Positions 17,454 through 25,809 of a stretch of DNA of 64,000 bases are shown piece after piece. Position numbers and translations under genes: made by a program. The notes under the pieces are model-generated. The model was given only the letters and a program-made list of their open reading frames with translations. It was not told where the DNA came from and did no database searches. Each line of letters opens with the position of its first letter. Position 1 is the first letter of the stretch. The DNA comes from Austwickia chelonae NBRC 105200. Lineage in GTDB: Bacteria > Actinomycetota > Actinomycetes > Actinomycetales > Dermatophilaceae. The DNA is taken from contig NZ_BAGZ01000022.1 in NCBI RefSeq assembly GCF_000298175.1, positions 60,174-124,173 of the forward strand. Direction: 5' to 3'.

Positions 17454-18278
17454 ATGGCGACATTGTTGGTGGCTCCATCGGACGGGAAAAAGGCCTCAGG
17501 TGACGACACCCGGGGGAAAGATTTCACCTCGGCGCAGGATTGGCCCTCCTGGGACGAATACTTCGCCTCGAATGTGTCCGCCGCGCGAGAACGGGAATGG
17601 CATATCGACTGGGGAGCCGACGTGGCGCTGTCCCGCCGGGAGGAGAACCGGTGGGTGGACTCCTGGCGGGCCTTCCACACCGCCGTCTGCGTCGACGGCA
17701 GGCGGCTGCCCGCCGTGCTGGACGCCAAGGGTTACGCCTATGCGTCGGGGGTCTCCTCCTTGATCGCCGAGCGTCGTCGACATGCCCGGCTGGCCCGGAT
17801 GCTGCTCGCCCGGTTCGACGCCGACGTGCTGCTGCGCCCCGGGTCGTCGCCGCTCGGCGGGGCCGGTCGGCGAGGGCTGGGCCGGCTGGGCGTGCTGGGA
17901 GTGCTCTGCCTGTGGGCGGTGGTCACCGCCGTGGCCACGGTCTATTACGGCTGGGCGCAGGCCGGGGCGCCGGACCCGGTGATCCGCGCGGTCGCGGGCT
18001 GCCTCCTGCCGGAGGTGTCCGCGCACGCCCGTTTCCTGGAGTCGGTCCTGGCCGAGTCGTTCGCCGGGGTCGGTGCCTTCCGGGCAGGAGCCTGGTCCTT
18101 CCTGTGGGCGCTCTCGGCGGTGGTGGCGGCCCTGGCGATGGGGTGGCGTCATGCGGCCGTCCTGGCCGGGAAGGGCGGTTCCCGGGTGCAGGTGGCCGTG
18201 CAGACCTGGCAGGCCGTGGACGGTGCGCGTCGGTCTGCGATGCGGCAGGCGGCGCGTCGCCGGAAGTTCCCGTTCTGA
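17454..18278 (+). CDS. hypothetical protein with two membrane segments
   Basis: Unrecognised protein of 274 residues. The first 120 residues are soluble, with WPSWDEYFASN and WVDSWRAFHTAVCVDG. Hydrophobic segments follow near residues 145-168 (LGVLGVLCLWAVVTAVATV) and 208-235 (WSFLWALSAVVAALAMGWR), and the C-terminal 40 residues are basic and probably cytoplasmic. Some ribosomal-site evidence is weak, but codon use is typical of neighbours. It stands alone, with about 150 bp upstream and 190 bp downstream. Confidence 0.7.
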   Translation: MATLLVAPSDGKKASGDDTRGKDFTSAQDWPSWDEYFASNVSAAREREWHIDWGADVALSRREENRWVDSWRAFHTAVCVDGRRLPAVLDAKGYAYASGVSSLIAERRRHARLARMLLARFDADVLLRPGSSPLGGAGRRGLGRLGVLGVLCLWAVVTAVATVYYGWAQAGAPDPVIRAVAGCLLPEVSAHARFLESVLAESFAGVGAFRAGAWSFLWALSAVVAALAMGWRHAAVLAGKGGSRVQVAVQTWQAVDGARRSAMRQAARRRKFPF

Positions 18279-18471
18279 CCGGACACCGGTGTGGCATTTA
18301 CCACGCGTTTTCTGCGGATATCCCAGATGTCGGCAGGTTTTCGCCCAGAAGATATGTCAGGCTAAGTATTGACGGAATATCCGAAATCGGATGGTGTCGC
18401 CGTGGGTGGGGGAATGCCCGGGCGGGATGGCGGGGAAATACACCATGTCTGCCATGACGGGAGTGTGCGCC

Positions 18472-19368
18472 GTGCGTGAAATGTATGTGGAGACCCCGGC
18501 CGGTCGTATAGCGGTGCAGGATTACGGCGGCAGCGGGGTCGATGTCCTCTTCGTGCATTCTCTGGGTTTCTGCGGGCCGCAATGGAGACTGCTGGCGGAG
18601 GCGGTGGCCGACCGTTGCCGCCCGGTCTCCTTCGATCTGCCCGGTCACGGCCACACGTCGGTGCCCCTGCGGGAGGCGGACGATCTGTGGCGTTGTCTCG
18701 CCGAGGTGATCGAAGGCGCGGGGCTGGAACGCCCGGTGGTGGTGGCGCATGACATGGCGGTCTGGCCGGCGATGGTGACCGGGGTCGTGCACGCCGACCT
18801 GGTGCGGGCGCTGGTCCTGGTGGGTGGTTCGATGGCGCGGACGCTGGAGGGTCGGGGGTTGCTGGCCGATCCCGATCTTCGCCGGGCACTGGTGGAGCGT
18901 TTCCGGGTGGGGGCGACGGGGCGGGGCGTCGAAGCGGCCCGGGAGTTGCAGCGGGAGTTGGTGGCTCGGGTCTCCGAGGACTGGATGTTGTCCGGCCTGG
19001 AGTCGGGCTTCGGCGCGGAGATCGAGCATTCGATCGTCTTCGGGGCCGATGGCAGATGGGTCAACACGCCGACCGTGGAGACGATGGAGAATGCTTTCCG
19101 GTTCGACGGGCCGTCGTCCTTGGCGCCGTCGCCGGAGTTGTACGCCCAGTTGTGGGTGCCGACCTGGTTGGTGGGTCTGTCGGAGGGTTTCGACGGGAAT
19201 CTGCTGGACGCCGGTCGTGACCTGTCGGAACGCTATCCGCAGATCTCGGTCCGGTTGTTGATGAGTGGGCAGTGGCCGCAGTACACCGCTGTGCCGGAGT
19301 TGGCCGAGGTGGTGGGCTCGGTGATCAGGCAGGTGGCGGTGGGTGAGCGGGCTTCCGGTTCTCGCTGA
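18472..19368 (+). CDS. alpha/beta-hydrolase with Asp at nucleophile site and Gln in place of catalytic His
   Basis: Alpha/beta-hydrolase fold of 298 residues: oxyanion region VLFVHSLGF near 25-33, FDLPGHGHT at 54-62, nucleophile elbow VVVAHDMAVWP with Asp94 where most esterases have Ser. Asp at this place is typical of haloalkane dehalogenases and epoxide hydrolases. The C-terminal motif reads SGQWPQYTAVPEL, where the family normally has GHWPQ...PE, so the catalytic His is replaced by Gln267. The enzyme may be inactive, use a shifted His, or bind ligand only. GTG at 18472 is chosen for its spacing from CGGGAG at 18458-18463; frames extend further upstream. Confidence 0.8.
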   Translation: MREMYVETPAGRIAVQDYGGSGVDVLFVHSLGFCGPQWRLLAEAVADRCRPVSFDLPGHGHTSVPLREADDLWRCLAEVIEGAGLERPVVVAHDMAVWPAMVTGVVHADLVRALVLVGGSMARTLEGRGLLADPDLRRALVERFRVGATGRGVEAARELQRELVARVSEDWMLSGLESGFGAEIEHSIVFGADGRWVNTPTVETMENAFRFDGPSSLAPSPELYAQLWVPTWLVGLSEGFDGNLLDAGRDLSERYPQISVRLLMSGQWPQYTAVPELAEVVGSVIRQVAVGERASGSR

Positions 19369-19398
19369 GCCAGTTTGTTTGAATGTGATGACAATGTA

Positions 19399-19427
19399 TT
19401 GACAGTGCTAGAGGCGCGGCGTTGAAT
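19399..19427 (+). promoter_or_regulatory. candidate promoter of transaldolase-iolD unit
   Basis: TTGACA at 19399-19404, 17-bp spacer, TTGAAT at 19422-19427. The same TTGACAG heptamer precedes the iolH-like and iolC units. Confidence 0.4.
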
Positions 19428-19526
19428 GGGAACCAGACACCGCGGCCACGGGAGGAACCGCCGCGAAAAAAACATCCGCGCAGCGCACCCGCGCAGCGAC
19501 GGACACCAGTCGAAAGGCCCCCGGCG

Positions 19527-20600
19527 ATGACCCCCAACCCGCGCCCCCTCAACACCATGACCGAGACTGGACCCACCGTCCTGTGGAACGACTCGGCCGA
19601 CCCCCAGGAACTCGCCGAATCAATCTCCTACGGAGCCGTCGGAGCGACCTGCAACCCGGTCATCGCCGTCACCTGCGTCAAAGCCGACCTGCCCCGCTGG
19701 TCCACCCGCATCGCCCAGATCGCCGCCGACCACCCCACCAAGAGCGAATCCGAGATCGGCTGGCAGATCGTCGAAGAACTCTCCATCGACGCAGCCAAAC
19801 TCCTCGAACCCGCCTTCGAGAAATACGCCGGACTCAACGGGCGACTCTCCATGCAGACCGACCCCCGCCTGCACCGCGACGCCCAAGCACTCGCCGACCA
19901 GGCCGAACACTTCCACGGCCTCGCCAAGAACATCATCGTGAAGATCCCCGCCACCTCCGTAGGCCTCGAAGCCATCGAAGAAGCCACCTACCGAGGCGTC
20001 TCCGTCAACGTCACCGTCTCCTTCACCGTCGCCCAGGCCGTCGCCGCCGGCGAAGCCATCGAACGCGGCCTGCAACGACGCGAAGCCGAAGGCCACCCGA
20101 CCGAAGGCATGGGACCGGTCGTCACCATCATGGTCGGCCGCATCGACGACTGGCTGAAAGAGTGCTACGCCGCCGACGGCCTCTGCTTCGACCCCGGCCA
20201 CCTCGAATGGGCCGGCGTCGCCGTCATGAAGAAGGCCTACCGCGAATTCACCGCCCGCGGCCTACGCTCCCGACTGCTCGCCGCCGCCTATCGCAACGCC
20301 CTGCAATGGACCGAATTCGTCGGCGGCGACCTCGTCCTCTCCCCGCCCTTCGCCTGGCAGAAACGCTTCCAGAACAGCGGGATCGACCCCCGACCCCGCA
20401 TGGACCTCCCCGTCGACCAGGACATCGTCGACACCCTCTACGCGCAGATGCCCGAATTCCGCAAGGCCTACGACGTCGACGGCATGACCCCCGCCGAATT
20501 CGACGACTTCGGAGCCACCCGCAGGACGCTGCGCCAATTCCTCGCAGCCGACGCCGAACTCGACCAGCTCGTCGTGGACGTCATCGTCCCCGCCGTCTGA
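19527..20600 (+). CDS. transaldolase-family protein of the inositol cluster
   Basis: Transaldolase-fold protein of 357 residues. The N-terminal segment SISYGAVGATCNPVIAV matches the family's threonine/asparagine-containing start, and NIIVKIPAT carries the Lys that forms the Schiff base. VSVNVTVSFTVAQAVAA and GPVVTIMVGRIDDW are further family stretches. Proteins of this kind are repeatedly found in actinobacterial inositol-catabolic clusters, where their exact sugar-phosphate substrate is not settled. The ATG at 19527 follows GAAAGG; an upstream in-frame ATG at 19422 would overlap the predicted -10 element. iolD follows after 135 bp containing a hairpin. Confidence 0.88.
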   Translation: MTPNPRPLNTMTETGPTVLWNDSADPQELAESISYGAVGATCNPVIAVTCVKADLPRWSTRIAQIAADHPTKSESEIGWQIVEELSIDAAKLLEPAFEKYAGLNGRLSMQTDPRLHRDAQALADQAEHFHGLAKNIIVKIPATSVGLEAIEEATYRGVSVNVTVSFTVAQAVAAGEAIERGLQRREAEGHPTEGMGPVVTIMVGRIDDWLKECYAADGLCFDPGHLEWAGVAVMKKAYREFTARGLRSRLLAAAYRNALQWTEFVGGDLVLSPPFAWQKRFQNSGIDPRPRMDLPVDQDIVDTLYAQMPEFRKAYDVDGMTPAEFDDFGATRRTLRQFLAADAELDQLVVDVIVPAV

Positions 20601-20612
20601 ACACCCCCCCGC

Positions 20613-20654
20613 GACGGTACGCCGGAGGCCACCCCGGCCACTCGGCGTACCGTC
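20613..20654 (+). terminator. hairpin between transaldolase and iolD genes
   Basis: GACGGTACGCCG paired with CGGCGTACCGTC, 12-bp perfect stem, 18-nt loop, then TTCCCC. It may partly terminate or act as an intercistronic processing/stability element, since no strong new promoter is evident before iolD. Confidence 0.6.
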
Positions 20655-20735
20655 TTCCCCGTGCCCTCCGCCCACACACGGCGACGGCACCCGCGCATTC
20701 CCCGCGCATGTCGAAGATGACGAAGGAGACGAAAG

Positions 20736-22646
20736 ATGCCGTCCACCGTCCGCCTCACCGTCGGCCAAGCCGTGGTGCGCTTCCTCGCGAATCAGTGGTC
20801 CGAACGTGACGGCGTCGAACACCGCCTGTTCGCAGGCATCTTCGGCATCTTCGGGCATGGCAACGTCTGCGGGGTCGGCCAAGCCCTCCTCCAAGCCGAA
20901 CTCGCCGCCGAACACGGCAGCCGAGACGCCGAACTGCCCTACTACCTGATCCGCAACGAACAAGCCGGCGTCCACGCCGCCGCGGCCTACGCCAAGACCA
21001 CCGAACGACTCAGCACCCTCGCCGTGACCACCTCCATCGGCCCCGGCGCCACCAACATGGTCACCGGCGCCGCCCTGGCCACCACCAACCGGCTCCCGGT
21101 GCTGCTGCTGCCCTCCGACACCTTCGCCACCCGCTACCCCGACCCGGTGCTCCAACAGCTCGAACAGCCCCACAGCCCCGAGATCACCGTCAACGACGCC
21201 TTCCGGCCGGTCTCCCGCTACTTCGACCGGGTCACCCGCCCCGAACAACTCATCCCCGCACTCCTCGGCGCCTGCCGCGTGCTCACCGACCCCGTCGAAA
21301 CCGGCGCCGCGACCGTCTGCCTCCCCCAGGACGTCCAAGCCGAAGCCTTCGACTTCCCGGAGGACTTCTTCCGCAAACGGATCTGGCACGTCGGACGCCC
21401 CGTCCCCGAACCCGCCGCACTGACCCGGGCCGTCGACGCCATCCGCGCCGCGAAGAAACCCCTACTCGTCGCCGGCGGCGGCGTCATCTACTCCGACGCC
21501 TCGGAAGCACTACGCGCCTTCGCCACCGCCACCGGAATCCCCGTAGCCGACACCCAAGCAGGCAAAGGCGCCATCAACTGGGACCACCCCTGCGCCGTCG
21601 GCGGACTCGGCTCCACCGGCAACCGGGCCGCGAACACCCTCGCCCGCGAAGCCGACCTCGTCATCGGCGTCGGCACCCGGTACAGCGACTTCACCACCGC
21701 CAGCCACACCGTCTTCGCCGACCCCGACGTCCGCTTCGTCAACCTCAACGTCGGCAGCTTCGACGCCGCCAAACACTCCGCCCAGATGCTGCTCGCCGAC
21801 GCCCGCGCCGGACTCGACGCCCTCCGCGAAGCCCTCGACGGCTGGCAGAGCGACCCCGCCTGGACAGCCCACGGCCGGGAACTCCACCACGCCTGGCAAC
21901 AGGTCGTCGACGAGTGCTACCACCGCGAACAGGAACCCCTGCCCGCCCAGACCGAAGTCTTCGGCGCCCTCAACGAACTCATGGGCGAATGCGACGTCGT
22001 CATCAACGCCGCCGGATCGATGCCCGGCGACCTGCAAACCCTCTGGCGGGCCCGCACCCCCGAGCAGTACCACCTCGAATACGCCTACTCCTGCATGGGA
22101 TACGAGATCCCCGCAGCCATCGGCGTCCGGATGGCCCTCGACGACGCCGGGCACACCGACCGCCAGGTCGTCTCCATCGTCGGCGACGGCACCTACCAGA
22201 TGCTGCCCGCCGAGATCGCGACCATGGTGCAGGAAGGACTGAACATCACCCTCGTCCTCCTGCAGAACCACGGCTTCGCCTCCATCGGCGCACTCTCCGA
22301 ATCCCGGGGCAGCCAACGCTTCGGCACCCGCTACCGCCGCCGGAACACCGGATCAGGACGCCTCGACGGCGACCACATCCCCTTCGACCTCGCCGCCAAT
22401 GCGGCCAGCTGGGGCGCGAAGGTACTGATCTGCGAAGGCATCGCCGACTTCCGGGAGAAGTACGCCGCCGCCGCCGAAACCGACGGCCCGGTCGTCCTGT
22501 ACATCGAGACCGACCTCTACGGACCCAACCCGCCCGGATGCGCCTGGTGGGACGTCCCGGTCGCCGAGACCAGCGAACTGGACTCCACCCGGCGGGCCTA
22601 CCAGGAATATCTCACCGAGAAGAAACACCAACGCCACTACCTCTGA
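20736..22646 (+). CDS. iolD: 3D-(3,5/4)-trihydroxycyclohexane-1,2-dione acylhydrolase
   Basis: Thiamin-diphosphate-dependent ring-opening hydrolase of myo-inositol catabolism, 636 residues, normal length. Visible features: FGIFGHGNVCGVGQAL near residue 30, NEQAGVHAAAAYAK with the catalytic Glu region, TSIGPGATNMVTGAA, a central NAD/FAD-like domain (LLVAGGGVIYSD), and the C-terminal ThDP site SIVGDGTYQMLPAEI...LQNHGF. It acts after inosose dehydration and feeds 5-deoxy-glucuronate to IolB, encoded at 30535. It ends 9 bp before a 54-bp perfect palindrome. Confidence 0.96.
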   Translation: MPSTVRLTVGQAVVRFLANQWSERDGVEHRLFAGIFGIFGHGNVCGVGQALLQAELAAEHGSRDAELPYYLIRNEQAGVHAAAAYAKTTERLSTLAVTTSIGPGATNMVTGAALATTNRLPVLLLPSDTFATRYPDPVLQQLEQPHSPEITVNDAFRPVSRYFDRVTRPEQLIPALLGACRVLTDPVETGAATVCLPQDVQAEAFDFPEDFFRKRIWHVGRPVPEPAALTRAVDAIRAAKKPLLVAGGGVIYSDASEALRAFATATGIPVADTQAGKGAINWDHPCAVGGLGSTGNRAANTLAREADLVIGVGTRYSDFTTASHTVFADPDVRFVNLNVGSFDAAKHSAQMLLADARAGLDALREALDGWQSDPAWTAHGRELHHAWQQVVDECYHREQEPLPAQTEVFGALNELMGECDVVINAAGSMPGDLQTLWRARTPEQYHLEYAYSCMGYEIPAAIGVRMALDDAGHTDRQVVSIVGDGTYQMLPAEIATMVQEGLNITLVLLQNHGFASIGALSESRGSQRFGTRYRRRNTGSGRLDGDHIPFDLAANAASWGAKVLICEGIADFREKYAAAAETDGPVVLYIETDLYGPNPPGCAWWDVPVAETSELDSTRRAYQEYLTEKKHQRHYL

Positions 22647-22655
22647 GCCCACACC

Positions 22656-22709
22656 CTCACCACCCTGAACCTGAGCACCGGGCCCGGTGCTCAGGTTCAG
22701 GGTGGTGAG
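22656..22709. terminator. 54-bp perfect palindrome, bidirectional terminator
   Basis: Two 27-base arms pair without a mismatch (outer CTCACCACCC / GGGTGGTGAG, centre CCGGGCCCGG). It lies between the stops of convergent iolD and gntR and can form an identical stem in either transcript. Confidence 0.8.
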
Positions 22710-22719
22710 CAGGACTTCG

Positions 22720-23460
22720 TCAGCGTTCGTAGACGGTGATGTCGAAGGCGTACTGGTCGGCCCGATAGCAGTGGTCGCCGAACTCCACGGCGGCACCCGA
22801 GGAGTCGTAGGCCTTGCGGGTCATGGTCAGCAGAGGTTCACCCTTGCCCAGGTTGAGCAGGCGCTGCTCGCGGGCGTCCGGGCTGCGCGCGCCGATGGTC
22901 TGGTGGGCGACGGCGGGTCGGACGCCGCGGGCGCGGAGGAGTTCGTAGAGGCCCCGTTGGGTGAGTTCGTCGGGGTCGAGGTCGGCGAATTGTGGCGGGA
23001 GCCAGTTGCGGAGGATGCCGATGGGTTGGTCGTCGGCATAGCGGACGCGTTCGATGAGGACGAGGGGGGTGGTGTGGCTCTGGCCCAGGGCGGTGGCCGC
23101 CCGGTTGTCGTAGGCCTCGGGGTCGAAGGTGAGTACTTCGGTGCGTGGGGTGCGTCCGGCGCGGACGAGGTCGTCGTAGAGGCTGGTCAGTTCGTCGCGG
23201 CGGTGGATGACTTCGTTGGCGACGGTGGTGCCGACGCCGCGGCGGCGGACGAGGAGGCCGCGGGCGACCATCTCGGCGATGGCGCGGCGCACGGTGGGGC
23301 GGGAGAGGTTGAGGCGTTCGGCGAGGGCGATCTCGTTCTCGAAGGGGTCGCCCGGTTTGAGGACGCCGGTCTCGACGGCTGCGGTGAGTTGTTGTGCCAG
23401 CTGGTGGTACAGGGGCACCGGGCTGGTCCGGTCGATCACCACGGGCAGCTCTGCGGTCAT
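22720..23460 (-). CDS. GntR/HutC-family regulator with UTRA domain
   Basis: Transcription factor of 246 residues. The winged helix lies at 13-80 (PLYHQLAQQL..., LSRPTVRRAIAEMVARGLL as recognition region). The UTRA effector domain spans about 100-240, with LVLIERVRYADDQPIGILRNWLPP and the closing FGDHCYRADQYAFDITV. UTRA domains usually bind a sugar, amino acid or organic-acid effector; given its place between iolD and the iolH-like gene, an inositol-pathway intermediate is a reasonable guess. It is divergent from the iolH-like gene across 242 bp. Confidence 0.9.
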   Translation of the reverse strand: MTAELPVVIDRTSPVPLYHQLAQQLTAAVETGVLKPGDPFENEIALAERLNLSRPTVRRAIAEMVARGLLVRRRGVGTTVANEVIHRRDELTSLYDDLVRAGRTPRTEVLTFDPEAYDNRAATALGQSHTTPLVLIERVRYADDQPIGILRNWLPPQFADLDPDELTQRGLYELLRARGVRPAVAHQTIGARSPDAREQRLLNLGKGEPLLTMTRKAYDSSGAAVEFGDHCYRADQYAFDITVYER

Positions 23461-23629
23461 GGCGTGATGGTAAGCGTTGTGGGGCGGGTGGGCCGGTAAC
23501 TCGTCATGGTGTGTTCACGTACGGACAAGACTTTTACCTTCTGGGGTCGTTGCAGGTGGCGTGCGGGGGTGGGGTGGCGGTGTGGGTCGGACGTCCGTGT
23601 CCGCCGAGCGATCATCAGCCTATGACCTA

Positions 23630-23660
23630 TTGACAGCACAAAGAGGGGGTGGGCTAGCGT
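23630..23660 (+). promoter_or_regulatory. candidate promoter of iolH-like gene
   Basis: TTGACA at 23630-23635 followed 19 bp later by TAGCGT (23655-23660). Spacing is long, so confidence is low. A CGGACGTCCG palindrome at about 23588-23597 could be a GntR half-site region. Confidence 0.3.
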
Positions 23661-23702
23661 GAAGGCGCGGACAGCACACCGCGCACGTACGAAGGAGTAC
23701 CC

Positions 23703-24572
23703 GTGGTCAAGATCCTGCTCGACCCGAGCATGTACCACCCTCACCTGTCTGTCGCCGACGAATGTCGCAAAGCCGCCGAACTCGGATATTCATACCTCGA
23801 ACTCAGCCCGCGCTTCGACTTCCACGAATGGCACCACTACCCGAAGGTCGACCGCAGCGAAGCCGCCAAGGTCAAGAAGGCGATGACCGAGACCGGGGTA
23901 CGGATCTGGACCTTCAACCCCGTCTTCAACTGGTCCAGCCCCGACGAACAGGAACGCCAGGCCCAAGTCCGCAACTTCCGACGCCTCCTGCAGATCGCCG
24001 ACGACCTCGAAGTGCCGCTGATCGCCACCGAACTCTCCGGCGACCCGAACGAACCCCTGAAATCCGAGCACCAGTTCTTCAAGAGCATCGAGGAACTCGC
24101 ACCCGACTTCGAGAAATACGGCATCGGCTGCACCGTCGAGGCCCACCCGTACGACTTCGTCGAGACCAACGAGCGCGCCGTCGGAATCGTCCGCGGCGTC
24201 GACCGCGACTGGTTCAACTACGAATTCTGCTGCCCGCACATGTTCCACCTGGGCCAGGGATCGACAGACGTCCGCCGGATGATGGCCTACGCCGGAGAAC
24301 GCCTGCGCCACGTCCACGTCGCCGACGTCTACAACCACCTCGCCAACGTCGGCAACCGATACATCGTCAACCCGCCCGGCGTCGACGCCCGCATCCACCA
24401 GCACAACGAGATCGGCAACGGCGAGGTCCCCTGGGACGACGTCTTCGGCTACCTGCGCGAAACCGGGTACGACGGGCCGCTCAGCGTCTGCGTCTTCGGC
24501 TGGGAGGAACGCGCCGACCAGATCCACGTCGCCATGCGCGAGCGCATCGAGAAAGAACTCTGCTCCGGCTGA
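23703..24572 (+). CDS. IolH-like TIM-barrel sugar isomerase/epimerase
   Basis: AP-endonuclease-2-type TIM barrel of 289 residues, the length of IolH. It starts MVKILLDPSMYHPHLS, and the ELSPRFDF stretch at about 35-42 matches the IolH subgroup. Probable metal ligands lie in TVEAHPYDF, CPHMFHLGQG, RHVHVADVYNH and IHQHNEIGNGEVPWDD. The precise reaction of IolH is poorly defined; this family includes inosose dehydratases and isomerases, and no separate IolE gene is seen in the window, so it may cover that step. GTG at 23703 follows AAGGAG. Confidence 0.85.
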   Translation: MVKILLDPSMYHPHLSVADECRKAAELGYSYLELSPRFDFHEWHHYPKVDRSEAAKVKKAMTETGVRIWTFNPVFNWSSPDEQERQAQVRNFRRLLQIADDLEVPLIATELSGDPNEPLKSEHQFFKSIEELAPDFEKYGIGCTVEAHPYDFVETNERAVGIVRGVDRDWFNYEFCCPHMFHLGQGSTDVRRMMAYAGERLRHVHVADVYNHLANVGNRYIVNPPGVDARIHQHNEIGNGEVPWDDVFGYLRETGYDGPLSVCVFGWEERADQIHVAMRERIEKELCSG

Positions 24573-24606
24573 TCGACGTCGGCGGGAGCAGGGGGAGTGC
24601 ACCGAC

Positions 24607-25668
24607 TCAGGTGCTCTCCCGGACCACGAGGTGCGGGGTCAACACCCGGTGGTCGAGCGGTGCCCCGGGGGTCCGTGTGCCTTCCCCCGGGGCACCTCGG
24701 TCTTCGATGCGACGCAGCAGCGCCTCCGCCGCCTGGTGCCCCTCCGCCTGACAGGGCTGGTGGACGCTGGTCAGGCCGACCGGGCCGATCGCGGCCAGTC
24801 GGGTGTCGTCGTAGCCGACCACGGCGACATCACCGGGGATGGACAGACCCGCCGAGCGCAGGACCCTTTCCACGCCGATGGCGCACAGGTCGTCGTGGGC
24901 GAAGACGGCGGTGGCGCGGCCGCCGTCCGGCCCGGAGGCCCGACCGCCGACGCCGAGCAGCTCGGCTGCCGACGGCGGAGAACATTCGTCGACTTCGGCC
25001 ACGACGCGCGCCCCGGCGGACAGACCGGCGTCGGCCATGGCCGACAGGAAACCGGCCCGGCGTTCCCGACTGCTCCAGCCCTGCGCGTGCGGTGCCGCGT
25101 CGACATAGGTGACGGCGCGATGCCCCCGTTCGATGAGATGGTCGGTGGCCAACCGTCCCCCGTGGTGTTCGTCGACCTCGACGGAGTCGATCCCCCAGGC
25201 CGAGGTGTCCCGTCCGATCACGACCAGGGGGAGCTGCCGGGCCAGCCGGGCGAGGTCGTCGTCGGGGGAGAGGGGGGCGATCAGGGCCAGCCCGGCGATC
25301 CGGAGACCGAGGAGGGATTCGCAGGCGGAGCGTTCCTGGGTGGGGTCATTGCAGGAGGACTCGACCAGGGTGCGATATCCGCGGGTGAGGGCGGCGGCCT
25401 GGAGGGCTTGCAGGACTTCGCCGTAGAACGGGTTGACCAGGCTCCGGGCGACGACGCCGATCACCCGGGGTTGTCTGCTGGCCAGGAGTTGTCCGGCGGC
25501 ATTGGCCCGGTACCCGAGTTCGGCGATGGCTCGGGTGACGGCCCGGTGTTTGTCCTCGCTGACCGGCCCGACTCCGCGGATCACCATCGACACCAGGGCG
25601 CGGGACACACCTGCGTGGCGGGCGACATCGCGTTGGGTGGGGGCTCGCCCGGGGGGTGGTGTCGTCAT
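24607..25668 (-). CDS. LacI-family transcriptional regulator
   Basis: Repressor of 353 residues. The LacI-type HTH occupies residues 10-55 (PTQRDVARHAGVSRALVSMVIRG, with a hinge helix LGYRANAAGQLLASR). The effector domain begins VIGVVARSLVNPFYGEVLQ and includes AVFAHDDLCAIGVERVLRSAG and DVAVVGYDDTRLAAI. ATG at 25668 has an AAGGGA site and puts the HTH at the usual place; an ATG 13 codons upstream has no better support. It almost certainly controls the divergent dehydrogenase/isomerase pair through the palindrome at 25755-25774. Confidence 0.92.
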   Translation of the reverse strand: MTTPPPGRAPTQRDVARHAGVSRALVSMVIRGVGPVSEDKHRAVTRAIAELGYRANAAGQLLASRQPRVIGVVARSLVNPFYGEVLQALQAAALTRGYRTLVESSCNDPTQERSACESLLGLRIAGLALIAPLSPDDDLARLARQLPLVVIGRDTSAWGIDSVEVDEHHGGRLATDHLIERGHRAVTYVDAAPHAQGWSSRERRAGFLSAMADAGLSAGARVVAEVDECSPPSAAELLGVGGRASGPDGGRATAVFAHDDLCAIGVERVLRSAGLSIPGDVAVVGYDDTRLAAIGPVGLTSVHQPCQAEGHQAAEALLRRIEDRGAPGEGTRTPGAPLDHRVLTPHLVVREST

Positions 25669-25754
25669 GAGTTTCCCTTCGGCAGGGGCCGGTGCTCCCG
25701 GGTCCATTCTCCTGTATTGACCCTTTCCCTTCCGATGTTTAATGTCAGGACATT

Positions 25755-25774
25755 GAGTTAGCGCGCGCTAACTC
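25755..25774. promoter_or_regulatory. LacI-type operator, 20-bp perfect palindrome
   Basis: GAGTTAGCGC / GCGCTAACTC, a perfect palindrome with the central CG typical of LacI-family operators. It lies between the divergent lacI-type gene (87 bp away) and the dehydrogenase gene (36 bp away), a position suited to repression of both. Confidence 0.85.
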
Positions 25775-25809
25775 GTGCGTCATCCCACCCCTGGAACAAA
25801 GGAGTTCCC

